A stretch of 64,000 nt of DNA from Chersky-840 sp963838775 (GTDB taxonomy: Bacteria; Actinomycetota; Acidimicrobiia; Acidimicrobiales; UBA8190). Under the pieces are notes generated by a model that was not told the DNA's origin, searched no databases, and was given only the letters and a program-made list of their open reading frames with translations. Positions 1 to 8,020 of the stretch are shown here, piece after piece; the stretch's first letter is position 1, and each line of letters opens with the position of its first letter. The translations under genes were made by a program, and so were the position numbers. Where the stretch lies: assembly GCA_963838775.1 (NCBI GenBank), contig CAWISP010000009.1:62001-126000 (forward strand), in the 5' to 3' direction.

Positions 1-1718
1 AATCGGCTGGCTTCACCGTGGTGGGTACCTCGAACTCCGGCCAGGCGGCCCGGACCCTGGGTCGGGAGGCCGGACTCTCCGATTCGCGGACCCTGGCCTC
101 CCTGCGGTGGAAGCTCGAACACGAGAGGATGCGGCTCAGCGAAGGCCACGTCCTGGTGCTTGACGAGGCGGGGATGGCCTCCGACCGGGACATCGCCTTC
201 CTCCTCGACCAGGCCCGACACGCCCGATCGAAGGTGGTGATGGTGGGCGACGACCGCCAACTGGGCGCCGTGTCGGTCGGTGGGGCCATGGGCGCCCTGG
301 TCGAACGCCACGGCGGGATCGTCCACACCCTGGATCAGAACGTCCGTCAGCACAACGAAGACGAGCGAGCAGCGCTGGCCGATCTGCGAGCCGGCAACAT
401 CAACCGGGCTGTCGAGTTCTACCTGACCAACCAACGCGTGGTCACCGAACGCACTCGGGACGAAGCGCTGGCCAAACTTGTCGACCAGTGGTCCCGGGAC
501 ACTCTGGCCGGCAGGGACGCCGCCATTTTCGCCTGGCGGCGAGTCAACGTGGCCGAGCTCAACCGCCTGGCCCGTGAGCAGATGACAGCCGCGGGACGGC
601 TGTCCGGGCCCGAGCTGGTGGCCCCTGGCGGCGCCATGTACTCCGCTGGCGACCGGATCGTCACCCTGGCTCCAGCCGCCAACGGTCAGGTGGTCACCTC
701 CGAGCGGGGCGTGGTCACGGCGGTCGACCTGGAGGCACAGCGGCTGGCCATCGAGATGGAGGAAGGCAACAAGAGGTACTGGTTCGAGCAGGAGGCAATC
801 GGGCAGTCCAAGCTGGCCCACGGCTATGCCACCACGGTGCACCGGAGCCAGGGCGCCACCCACGACATCGCCCACGTCTACGAGGACGGGGGAGGGAGGG
901 AGCTGGCCTATGTGGCCATGAGCAGGGCCAGGGAGGAGACCCACGTCTACCTGGCCGCCGACGACCTCGACCAAGCCCGAGAGGACCTCTGTCGCAGCTG
1001 GGAGCCAGAACGGCGCTGGAAGTGGGCCATCGACACCGGTTCGGTCCAAACCGACACGCCGGGAACGCCATCCACAGAGATCGCATCCCTGAGGCAACAG
1101 GCGCTGAAGGCAGAGCGGGACGCCCTGGGTGCTGCCATCCCCAAGGACATCAACTACCTACTCCGCCAGGCCGGATACGAACTGAACGCCGCCGAACGGG
1201 AGCTGGCCTCGTTGCAGAAGGAACACGGCTGGCGGTCGGGCGGCGAGCTGGGCCAAGCCGCGGGCGACCTTGCCTTTGCCAGGCATCAGGCATTCCAGAA
1301 CGAGCGGACGGCCGAGAACAACGACTACTCGAGGGGCATCCGCCGAGATGCCCGTCGCCACGCCCAGGCCGACATCGAGCAAGTGCGGGCTGCAGAACAG
1401 AGATTGGAGAAGCTGCTCCGTGCTGAGGAGCGGAGGCTGACCGGGGTCCTCGATGGAGCCAAGCAGAACGTCGGGGACATCACCCATGAGATCTCCGAGC
1501 GGGAACGGTGGATGGACGAACATCCCAAGGCCCCCACCCAGCTGACTGCATTGGAGACGAAGTTCAGGGAGGTCGAGCACGAGAACGACCATGAACGTTG
1601 GACCGTCGAAGGGGAGCTGAACCCTCGTCCGGCGCCGGCTCCCGCCATCGAGCTCAGCCAGTCGCACGACCGTAGCCACAGCATCGACCACGACCGCGAC
1701 TACGGATTCGGGATGTGA
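1..1718 (+). CDS. MobF-type conjugative relaxase, C-terminal helicase part (5' end outside window)
   Basis: The frame is open to the left edge, so the GTG at 18 is not the true start and the N-terminal relaxase domain is missing. What remains is a superfamily 1 (RecD/TraI-like) helicase. Counting from the GTG, a Walker B motif LDEAG lies at residues 48-52, motif III GDDRQL at 77-82, a motif V-like HGYATTVHRSQGAT at 268-281, and YVAMSRAREETHV at 298-310. After about residue 360 comes a charged, coiled-coil-like tail of roughly 180 residues. MobF relaxases (TrwC/TraI/TraA) nick at oriT and unwind the transferred strand during conjugation; the helicase half alone does not prove the relaxase half is intact. 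The gene marks this end of the window as mobile DNA and may belong with the integrase near 11 kb. A RecD2-type helicase is the alternative, less likely because of the long charged tail. Confidence 0.75.
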   Translation, partial: SAGFTVVGTSNSGQAARTLGREAGLSDSRTLASLRWKLEHERMRLSEGHVLVLDEAGMASDRDIAFLLDQARHARSKVVMVGDDRQLGAVSVGGAMGALVERHGGIVHTLDQNVRQHNEDERAALADLRAGNINRAVEFYLTNQRVVTERTRDEALAKLVDQWSRDTLAGRDAAIFAWRRVNVAELNRLAREQMTAAGRLSGPELVAPGGAMYSAGDRIVTLAPAANGQVVTSERGVVTAVDLEAQRLAIEMEEGNKRYWFEQEAIGQSKLAHGYATTVHRSQGATHDIAHVYEDGGGRELAYVAMSRAREETHVYLAADDLDQAREDLCRSWEPERRWKWAIDTGSVQTDTPGTPSTEIASLRQQALKAERDALGAAIPKDINYLLRQAGYELNAAERELASLQKEHGWRSGGELGQAAGDLAFARHQAFQNERTAENNDYSRGIRRDARRHAQADIEQVRAAEQRLEKLLRAEERRLTGVLDGAKQNVGDITHEISERERWMDEHPKAPTQLTALETKFREVEHENDHERWTVEGELNPRPAPAPAIELSQSHDRSHSIDHDRDYGFGM

Positions 1719-2356
1719 ACGCATAGGAGGCATGGCGAGTGAGGAGGAGAGCTGGATCTACACGACATCAGTGGACGTGTGTTTGAGCGGCACCACCTCG
1801 TGGTCAGTCCGGGCTCAACCTGCATAGTGGACGTCGAGTGACAACCCGGAAGGTATCTGGATGACGCCCGCTCACCGGGCATGTCACCGGACGGCCTTTC
1901 CGGGACATCCTCATATGAACACGGTCACTTGCGTGCGGAGTTCCCGTTTGTGGTTCCCCGTTCACGACGCCCGGCTGACCCGCATCGACCTACCTCGCAG
2001 GGACGCGATAACCGTCGATCTGTACGTCAAGGTCGGGGCCCGCGAGACGCTGCTGGCCGCACCGACGAGATGATCTGGCGCGTTACCGGGCGGGTCGTAG
2101 GCGAGGAAGCCGCCTTGGCGGGGGCGCTGCATCCGGCAGGGATCTCGAGCGGTCGAGTCCAACGATTTGACCGCACGAGAGCGGGTGTTAGATGCGCTCG
2201 CGAGTCCTCGGAGCATGGTTGCAAACGGGACCATGTGAGTCGGGGTTCACGTCGGTGAGGCGACGTCACCGCTCTCCGACTGGCGTTTGCGACCTTGGAC
2301 TAACTGAGGAGACTCGAAATCCTCGGCTTCGTCGTTAAATCACTCGCAAGACCGGA
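1719..2356. other. intergenic stretch, no supported gene
   Basis: The roughly 640 bases after the relaxase gene hold only short overlapping frames with no recognisable motif, no good ribosome binding site and no consistent codon bias. No hairpin terminator, RNA gene or clear repeat was seen. It reads as decayed or non-coding accessory DNA. Confidence 0.4.
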
Positions 2357-2797
2357 TCAAACCCCGGCTCGGCAGGCCTGGACGTCGGAACCAGAGCCTG
2401 AGGTGGGGTCGAACAGCAAGAGGACCGTCTCATGGGCCACTGGCCGCCCGACTTTACCAATGGCCCCGGTGCCTACGATGATCTTGGCGTTGCGGTAGAT
2501 AACGACCCACGCGGGGGTGTTGTTGAAGTCAGGGGTATCCGTGAGCGTTATGCGTGCGTAAACGATGTGAGGGAGCGGTGGTGGACCGACGAACCTCACG
2601 TGCACTTCAGACTTCTTGATTCTCGGTGCGGAAACGCGCGGGTGTTCTGTGGACGTCGGTGGATTGAGAAGAGCCTTGCCGCCGCACAAAGACTCAGCGG
2701 AATGCAATCGGTGGCCTGTCGGTCGGAGGGCCGAGGTCGTGGCAGGACCGGAACAAGCGGCCAGGAAGAAGGCGGCCGCCAGAAACAAGGTCCGCAT
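2357..2797 (-). CDS. putative secreted lipoprotein, unknown function
   Basis: The longer frame beginning at 3121 has an implausible N-terminus. The ATG at 2797 starts a textbook lipoprotein signal peptide, MRTLFLAAAFFLAACSG, with a lipobox LAAC, so I place the start there (146 residues). The cysteine would be lipidated and the mature protein held on the outer face of the membrane. The mature part has no motif I recognise; it contains a beta-rich stretch (HIVYARITLTDTP, AWVVIYRNAKIIVG). It stands alone between the relaxase and the DinB-fold genes. There is no strong Shine-Dalgarno sequence. The lipobox is the main evidence that this frame is real. Confidence 0.5.
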   Translation of the reverse strand: MRTLFLAAAFFLAACSGPATTSALRPTGHRLHSAESLCGGKALLNPPTSTEHPRVSAPRIKKSEVHVRFVGPPPLPHIVYARITLTDTPDFNNTPAWVVIYRNAKIIVGTGAIGKVGRPVAHETVLLLFDPTSGSGSDVQACRAGV

Positions 2798-3332
2798 GCC
2801 CCGATTCGGACCGACACGGAACCGGCGGCGTTCAGCCACACCGGTATCCTTCCACAGGGGCAACTCCTCGGCGTCACGGATTGGAGTCGAACCCAAACCT
2901 GGGAGCGAGTTCCGGTCGGACGGCGGGTGCGGACCCTGTAACTCAGCAGCCGCAAACTGCATGGCTCGTTCCTCATGCGCCCGGTGGCTCCGGGAAAGGC
3001 CGGTCAAGGCCGGCCGAAGGCCGCCCAAGGGGAACGCCATAGCGGACAATCGGCGGTGTGTACGGACGTCGGCTCTCGGTGCCCGCAGGGGATCCCTTTT
3101 GAGACGGCTGGGCCAACCCACGTTGGCGCCTCGGTAAGCGCAGATCGCCGATCCTGGGCGCTTCGGCGATGAGTCCAGATTCGGTGCGGCCGTCGTTCTG
3201 TGCGGCCCTCGGCCCGGGCGGCCGCCACCACTGGCGTGATACCAATGGTTGTGGTCCCATCGCGGACGAAAGTACCCCGAGCAGGAACATCATTATCGAG
3301 CGCTCTTGGGACGCTCGTTCCGTGGCTCGTCG
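2798..3332. other. intergenic stretch, no supported gene
   Basis: About 530 bases between the divergent lipoprotein and DinB-fold genes. Open frames exist on both strands but all look like GC-rich shadow frames. It presumably carries both promoters, but no convincing -35/-10 pair was seen. Confidence 0.35.
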
Positions 3333-3920
3333 GTGATCTACCATGCGGCGCAGGCAAGGGGGTCAACGCTGACCGAGGTGGTGGAACGGCACATCCACGC
3401 GTGTGAGGGTTTCTCCGACATTGTCGCCAAGGCCGAGGGCCGGTGGGAGCACCCATCGCCATGTACGGAGTGGGATGCACGGGGCATCGTGGAACACATG
3501 ATCGGATTCCACGACGTGCTCTTGCTCCGACCTCTCAACGCCAAGCCACAACGACCCAAGGGAGACACATGCAAGAGGTGGGCGGTGACATTTACCGCCC
3601 TCAGCACCGTGCTTCGGCGCATCGCCGACGATCCCGCGCCGGTAGAAGGTGGCACCTCAGAGCCTGACCTTGGTCGCCTCCTTCCGGCCCTCACTACGGA
3701 GGCATTGGTGCACACGTGGGACTTGGCTCGTGCGGTTGGGGTCGATCCGGCCCTCAATGTCGGTCTCTGCGAGATCGTCTATGAGGCTGCACGATCGAAT
3801 GAGAAGCAGCTCCGGGACTTAGGCATGTTCGGCCCTCCCGTTCCAGTGCCCAACGATTCTGACGTCGGGACAAAGCTGGTTGCCTTCTTGGGCCGTGATC
3901 CGTCCTGGACGGCACCGTAG
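3333..3920 (+). CDS. TIGR03086-like metal-binding protein (DinB / mycothiol isomerase fold)
   Basis: The protein follows the pattern of actinobacterial TIGR03086 proteins: an N-terminal helix LTEVVERHIHACEGF, then SPCTEWDARGIVEHMIGFHD with a metal-ligand histidine, and a second helical part EALVHTWDLARAVG carrying another candidate ligand histidine. This four-helix fold is shared with DinB and mycothiol-dependent maleylpyruvate isomerase; substrates of most members are unknown. The start is uncertain. A TTG at 3249 gives an unlikely extension and I chose GTG 3333; family alignments from memory begin close to LTEVVERH, near 3369, where only rare or weak starts exist. The gene sits in accessory DNA and a second DinB-fold gene lies 540 bases downstream. 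Confidence 0.7.
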   Translation: MIYHAAQARGSTLTEVVERHIHACEGFSDIVAKAEGRWEHPSPCTEWDARGIVEHMIGFHDVLLLRPLNAKPQRPKGDTCKRWAVTFTALSTVLRRIADDPAPVEGGTSEPDLGRLLPALTTEALVHTWDLARAVGVDPALNVGLCEIVYEAARSNEKQLRDLGMFGPPVPVPNDSDVGTKLVAFLGRDPSWTAP

Positions 3921-3947
3921 ACAATCGCAAGAGTCCCGACGATCCGG

Positions 3948-4055
3948 TCACAACTTGTCGGGAAGGTCCCGGCAACAACATTCTGGGTTCCCGCAACGGA
4001 CGACAACCCGCCCGGCATCGACCAGGCACCCGCACTCGGCGCAACGTATCTCCAT
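3948..4055 (-). CDS. very small zinc-ribbon-like protein starting inside the 8-bp repeat array
   Basis: The frame reads MEIRCAECGCLVDAG, then RCGNPECCCRDLPDKL and a stop: 35 residues with seven cysteines in a CxxCxC...CxxxxCCC pattern. This resembles tiny cysteine-rich proteins I remember from actinobacteria, so I regard it as real coding sequence. The same frame stays open upstream through the whole repeat array to 4253, where it would encode repeats of METWRHGD; the array supplies an ATG every 8 bases, one third of them in this frame. The chosen start is the ATG nearest the cysteine-rich part. Function is unknown; metal binding is inferred from the cysteines only. Confidence 0.45.
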   Translation of the reverse strand: MEIRCAECGCLVDAGRVVVRCGNPECCCRDLPDKL

Positions 4056-4167
4056 GTCTCCATGTCTCCATGTCTCCATGTCTCCATGTCTCCATGTCTC
4101 CATGTCTCCATGTCTCCATGTCTCCATGTCTCCATGTCTCCATGTCTCCATGTCTCCATGTCTCCAT
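4049..4167. repeat. 8-bp microsatellite, about 15 copies of TCTCCATG
   Basis: A perfect head-to-tail array with period 8, about 119 bases long. Because 8 and 3 share no factor, all six frames read through as octapeptide repeats (SPCLHVSM on the plus strand, METWRHGD on the minus strand). On the minus strand every unit, ATGGAGAC, contains an ATG and a GGAGA that resembles a Shine-Dalgarno sequence. Such arrays change copy number by slipped-strand mispairing, and each unit gained or lost would shift any reading frame that crosses the array. Confidence 0.95.
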
Positions 4168-4460
4168 TGTCCCACTGGACCAAGTGCCAGGGTCTGATTC
4201 GAACAGGTACTTGTCGAAGTACTCCGTTGTGACCTGGCCGGAGCGAAGAACACACATTCTCCGCGGAGCCGGGAGGGGGCGTTTACGGCACGGGCAAGTT
4301 CGATCAGTTCGCTGGTCAGTATGGGTTCAGTCTCGCAGAAGGGCTTCTACGGCATCCCGGCTGGCAGCACGGAGGGATCGTTCAGCGGGCAAAGGGGTGA
4401 GATCCGTCGGACGAGGCGTCCGTAAGCTGACCCGGGACGCAACGCTGCAATAATGGCGTC
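4168..4460. other. intergenic stretch with a short unassigned open frame
   Basis: About 290 bases. From 4281 a plus-strand frame reads VYGTGKFDQFAGQYGFSL and on to a TGA just before 4401. It looks protein-like but has no start codon or ribosome binding site, so it may be the remnant of a truncated gene. Nothing else was recognised. Confidence 0.3.
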
Positions 4461-4916
4461 GTGGCCGACCAGCACGACAGGCTCGTAACCAACACACGCG
4501 TTGGACTTGATCGCTTCACTGCCTCATTGAGCAAACTGGCACCGGCTGAACTGAGCGTCCCACTCCCGAACGAATGGACGGTGTCGGTCACCCTGGCTCA
4601 TCTTGCTTTCTGGGACCAGTGGGTCGTGGCGAGGTGGCGGCGGTTCCACGAGATCGGGTGCTTCGAAGACATCGACGACAGTGTCATGGACCTGGTCAAT
4701 GAAGCAGCGCTGCCCGCGTGGACGGCCTTGGCACCCCAGGAGACAGTGAGGATGGCATTGGCCTCAGCTCGACAAGTTCTTGCCACTGTGAGCAACCTGC
4801 CAGAAGAAGCTCAAACTGCCGCTACTGACACGGGTCGCAATGCCATGCTGGACCGCTCTCTTCACTGGGATCCGCATCTTCGAGAGGTTAACGAGGCCGT
4901 GGGAGGCACGGTTTGA
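4461..4916 (+). CDS. DinB-family protein
   Basis: The 151-residue protein begins with a GTG. It has the N-terminal DinB helix GLDRFTASLSKLAPAEL followed by the typical LPNEWTVSVTLAHLAFWDQ block, in which the histidine is a metal ligand. A second helix carries ARQVLATVSNLPEE and the C-terminus holds a histidine-containing segment RSLHWDPHLREVNEA, matching the usual third ligand position. Members are small thiol- or metal-dependent transferases and isomerases, mostly without known substrates. It has no operon partner; the other DinB-fold gene upstream is only distantly similar, so a recent duplication is not obvious. Confidence 0.75.
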   Translation: MADQHDRLVTNTRVGLDRFTASLSKLAPAELSVPLPNEWTVSVTLAHLAFWDQWVVARWRRFHEIGCFEDIDDSVMDLVNEAALPAWTALAPQETVRMALASARQVLATVSNLPEEAQTAATDTGRNAMLDRSLHWDPHLREVNEAVGGTV

Positions 4917-5240
4917 CGATGACAGCCCAGGTGGCGAGTCGCGAGGACGCTTGACCCTGATCACTGCTTCACAAAGAGTCCTTGAACTGTAACGACTTGC
5001 AAAACGCGCTCCCGCTCAATACTCATCGCCATCATGTACACCCCCTCGCCTCAATTCCAGCATTGATGATCGACTCATCCCTAAAGGCAGCGTCCCGATG
5101 GTCGCAGGGGATCGATGATCGGGCGCCGGTCGCGGCCCTCTGTCGACCGACAGACCGCCAATTATCGATGGGGACCAGCGCGGTCAAACGAGGACGGTCT
5201 GTCGGATCCTGAGTCAGGCGTAGAGGGCGGCGCCTTCCGG
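4917..5240. other. intergenic stretch between convergent genes
   Basis: About 320 bases, less GC-rich than the surroundings. No coding frame with support, no clear terminator hairpin and no repeat were found. Confidence 0.35.
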
Positions 5241-6197
5241 TTATGTCCGCCAGCGACGAACAGCGACGATGGTGAGACCGCACAGCACGGACGCAGCGGC
5301 AACGAACACCCCGGCTTCGGCAAGCTGGAGCGTCCAGTAGTGGTTCCCGGGCTGCATCTGGACGACGTAGTGGAGTCTGAGGAGGGATTCACAGTGTTGG
5401 ACGCTATGGACGGCCTTGCCGACGCCAGCATTCGTGCAGCTCGCGACACTCTCGCTCTGCCAAGTGATCCCGTGCCCCGGACTCGACTGCCCGAGTGGCA
5501 GGTATCCCTGGTTGAGCACCCAGTTATTCGATGGTGCTATTTGGGCCGTTGAGGTATAGGCAGGCGGCACCAGACCGGAGCGAACGTAGGTGCGTTCGAG
5601 GAACCGGAATGCCCCAAAGAGGGGCACTCCAAGTGCGAAGGCCCAACCGGTGCGTTGCACGAGTGCGCCGAGCAGCGCACCGAGCATGAAGGCGAAGAGG
5701 GCGTAGGCGACAGGCACCAAGCCCGAGATGTCGAAGTTCGGAGGGACGATTCGGTCCCCGCGTTGCACCGCTCCGGTCCACCATTGGAACACCGGTGTCA
5801 AACCGGCGACAAGGACCGCTGTCGCGAGCGCTCCGACGCCGAGCTTCAGAACGAGCCATCGGGTTCTCGTGATCGACTGCGTCCATGCGAGCCGGTTGGT
5901 GCTCTGCCCGATCTCCCTGGCGACGATGGGAACACCGAGTACGAGACCGAGCAAGCCGGGCGCGAGGAATCCGATGACGACACCGGTGCTGCTGAATCGG
6001 CTCGCGCTGTAGTAGCTATCTGCAGCCGACAGACAGCCTGAACTCGCTCCAGGCTGGCTGCAGTGGAGGTTCGAGAACGTGGTCCACGCAGCTTCTTGAT
6101 GAGCGCCGGCGAGGGCCAGCAGAACGGCGATCAATGCCAGCACGGCAACAGCGACGAGATAGAGCGACCGCTCCATGCGCCACGTAGCCCAGATCAT
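5241..6197 (-). CDS. ABC transporter permease (ABC-2 type)
   Basis: The longer frame to 6329 overlaps the ATPase gene; the ATG at 6197 shares ATGA with the ATPase stop codon and is the likely start, giving 318 residues. The protein is polytopic: a first membrane helix near residues 10-30 (VAVAVLALIAVLLALAG), an extracytoplasmic loop, then hydrophobic segments GVVIGFLAPGLLGLVLGVP, ALATAVLVAGLTP, YALFAFMLGALLGALV and a final one close to the C-terminus. This suits the membrane half of a GntR-linked exporter of the YtrA/bacitracin type, where small cell-wall-active compounds are typical inducers; the substrate here is unknown. Last gene of the three-gene operon gntR-ATPase-permease. Confidence 0.8.
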   Translation of the reverse strand: MIWATWRMERSLYLVAVAVLALIAVLLALAGAHQEAAWTTFSNLHCSQPGASSGCLSAADSYYSASRFSSTGVVIGFLAPGLLGLVLGVPIVAREIGQSTNRLAWTQSITRTRWLVLKLGVGALATAVLVAGLTPVFQWWTGAVQRGDRIVPPNFDISGLVPVAYALFAFMLGALLGALVQRTGWAFALGVPLFGAFRFLERTYVRSGLVPPAYTSTAQIAPSNNWVLNQGYLPLGQSSPGHGITWQSESVASCTNAGVGKAVHSVQHCESLLRLHYVVQMQPGNHYWTLQLAEAGVFVAAASVLCGLTIVAVRRWRT

Positions 6198-7123
6198 CGG
6201 GAGGGCTGCCCCTGCTCGCCGCTGCCCGATGCGATCCCAGGAGCCTCGAAGGACAGTGCGCCTCCAGCCTCGGCACTCTTGAGGTAGGCGATGACGATCT
6301 CCTCGAGCGTTGGTTCTTCGACTCGCCATGCCCCATCGATGATCGGCTCCTCTACTCGGACGAGCAGGTTCGTTTGGCGTTCGGCGTGAGTGGCAGCAAT
6401 GACATCGGCCCCGGCTGGTGCGATTCCGTCGCGCGCCCCGATGAGCAAGCGGTGGCTAGCGAGCACATAATCGAGATCGTCGGCCAGGCTTACACGTGAC
6501 GCGGAGAGGATGATCACGTAGTCGCAGACCATGGCGATATCCGCAATCGCGTGCGAAGACAAGAGCACCGTGGTCCCGTCGTCGACGACTGATCGCAGCA
6601 GGATCTGCATCAAGGTCTCACGGGCGAGCGGATCGAGCGCAGCGACCGGTTCGTCAAGCAATAGCAACTCGGGGCGTTTCGCCAAGCACATCGTGAGTGC
6701 GACCTGCGCCTGCTGCCCTATTGAAAGATTGCCGACCCGCGACTCGACGGGGATGTTGAGGTCAGCGAGGTACCGACGAGCGGTCGCCGAATCCCAGCTG
6801 GGATTTAGCTTCTCGCCGAACCGGAGCATCTCGCCTACTTTGAACGAGCGGTAGAGGGGGCGCTCCTGATCGAGGTAGCCGATGCGGCGCAAGACTTCTT
6901 CCGTCTGCTCCGCAGGCGAGTGGCCGAACACGCGGACCTGCCCGGCCGTCGGCCGAGTGATGCCGACGGCCATCCGAAGCAGGGTCGATTTGCCTGAGCC
7001 GTTCGGTCCGACGAGGGCGGCGATTCGCCCGGGCGGGATGTCGAAGGAACAGTCCCGGAGGCCCCATGTGTGGCCGTACCGCTTGCCGAGGCCCGTGGCC
7101 TCAAGGGCGGGCGTCGCGCTCAT
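6194..7123 (-). CDS. ABC transporter ATP-binding protein
   Basis: A complete nucleotide-binding domain: Walker A GPNGSGKST at residues 39-47, signature LSIGQ at 133-137, Walker B LLLLDEP at 153-159, and an H-loop LLSSHAIAD further on. The roughly 100 residues after it are typical of exporter ATPases of the CcmA/YtrB kind. Both ends overlap neighbours by four bases (ATGA with the regulator upstream and with the permease downstream), so the three genes are translationally coupled. It should energise export by the permease; the cargo cannot be predicted. Confidence 0.9.
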   Translation of the reverse strand: MSATPALEATGLGKRYGHTWGLRDCSFDIPPGRIAALVGPNGSGKSTLLRMAVGITRPTAGQVRVFGHSPAEQTEEVLRRIGYLDQERPLYRSFKVGEMLRFGEKLNPSWDSATARRYLADLNIPVESRVGNLSIGQQAQVALTMCLAKRPELLLLDEPVAALDPLARETLMQILLRSVVDDGTTVLLSSHAIADIAMVCDYVIILSASRVSLADDLDYVLASHRLLIGARDGIAPAGADVIAATHAERQTNLLVRVEEPIIDGAWRVEEPTLEEIVIAYLKSAEAGGALSFEAPGIASGSGEQGQPSR

Positions 7124-7536
7124 TTGGCATCCGAGAAAACGCCGGGCCCGACGTTCAACGTGGCGTCGATCAGCGCCGAAATGCTCTCATCATCGAGTCC
7201 GGTGCGTCGCGCTTTATCCACCCATTTTCGAAGTGCCACCGATAGTTCCTTGAGGTGTTCGGGACTGGCGGCCGATGAGGCAGCGCCGACGATGAATGTG
7301 CCGACACCCGGGCGACCGGCGACGACTCCAGCCTGTTCGAGATCCCGATAGGCCCGGTGCACTGTGTTGGGGTTGATGGACACCTGTCCGACAACCTCTC
7401 GTACCGACGGGAGCTGGTCACCCGGATGCAGTAGCCCGAGGCTGACGGCGCGGCGGACCTGATCGACAAGCTGTCGGTAGGGGGCGACGCCCGAGCGCGG
7501 GTCGAGTCGGAAGCGGATGAGAGGAGCTTCGTCCAT
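7120..7536 (-). CDS. GntR-family regulator, YtrA type
   Basis: A 138-residue repressor with an N-terminal winged helix, including PYRQLVDQVRRAV and the recognition region INPNTVHRAYRDLEQAGVV, and only a short helical C-terminus. This is the YtrA subfamily layout, in which the regulator sits first in the operon of the ABC exporter it represses. Overlap with the ATPase start (ATGA) supports one transcript. It probably binds the AT-rich promoter region just upstream of its own start. Confidence 0.88.
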   Translation of the reverse strand: MDEAPLIRFRLDPRSGVAPYRQLVDQVRRAVSLGLLHPGDQLPSVREVVGQVSINPNTVHRAYRDLEQAGVVAGRPGVGTFIVGAASSAASPEHLKELSVALRKWVDKARRTGLDDESISALIDATLNVGPGVFSDAK

Positions 7537-7564
7537 ACCACTGTATTAGTATGTTGGGACAGAG
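7537..7564 (-). promoter_or_regulatory. candidate promoter/operator of the GntR-ABC operon
   Basis: A short AT-rich island directly upstream of the regulator start reads, on the minus strand, CATACTAATACAGT. It contains a CATACT/TACTAAT -10-like motif and the symmetric half-sites ACT...AGT. The position suits autoregulation by the YtrA-type protein. The site was picked by eye only. Confidence 0.3.
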
Positions 7565-7843
7565 TTCGCAAATATCCCGTCCATACACGTGCGGCGCGAT
7601 GCACGGACGCACCGAAATCAGAGGGGGCCTCGAGTTGCCTGTCAGGTTGCGCTCGTGCACAGAACGCGCACGCCCAACTCCGAGCTGGGCGGCTTCCGCG
7701 ACGAGACAGAGCGACGGTTCCGCGAGCACCGTCGGTGCTCGCGTAACCGTCGATCGGTGCGGGTCGGTCACGCGTCCAAAGCCAGCCTTCAACGTGCAGA
7801 TGGATCGATCTGGTGTCCCCGTCGGGTAGGGCATCATGGCGGC
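7565..7843. other. intergenic stretch
   Basis: About 280 bases between the GntR operon promoter and the truncated hydrolase. Overlapping GC-rich frames exist but none has a motif or a ribosome binding site. Confidence 0.35.
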
Positions 7844-7960
7844 ATGGATCCGCTCGCTGAGCCGTACTTCTCTCTCGCCGCACTCATCACGATCGACACC
7901 CAGCTCGATACCCTCAATGGGCAACCGCTAGAGATCCTGGGATCTGCGGCGGTCCCCTAG
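7844..7960 (+). pseudogene. N-terminal remnant of an isochorismatase-family cysteine hydrolase
   Basis: From ATG 7844 the frame reads MDPLAEPYFSLAALITIDTQ followed by LDTLNGQPLEILG and stops after 38 residues. Isochorismatase-family hydrolases begin in this way: a short lead, then xAALxTIDxQxDxLxGxP, where the aspartate is part of the catalytic triad. Family members are about 180-220 residues long; here the lysine and cysteine parts of the triad are absent and no continuation is visible in other frames. I read it as a 5' fragment left by a deletion. The match is from memory of the family, so the call is moderate. Confidence 0.5.
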
Positions 7961-8020
7961 GCACCGCCGCAGATGTCTCGCCCTCCGGGTAAGCCGTGAG
8001 CGGGCTCGGTGCAGTCTCAC

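Noticed and set aside
2877..2960. tRNA-like TTCGACTCCAA segment on the minus strand near 2,880-2,910
   Set aside because: A weak T-arm resemblance only; no acceptor stem, D-arm or anticodon arm could be formed.
4049..4167. Possible CRISPR array or IS end at the tandem repeat
   Set aside because: The units are 8 bases and contiguous with no spacers; it is a simple microsatellite.
4070..4453. Plus-strand frame with SPCLHVSM repeats
   Set aside because: Produced by the 8-bp array, which opens all frames; downstream part has no protein-like features or start signal.
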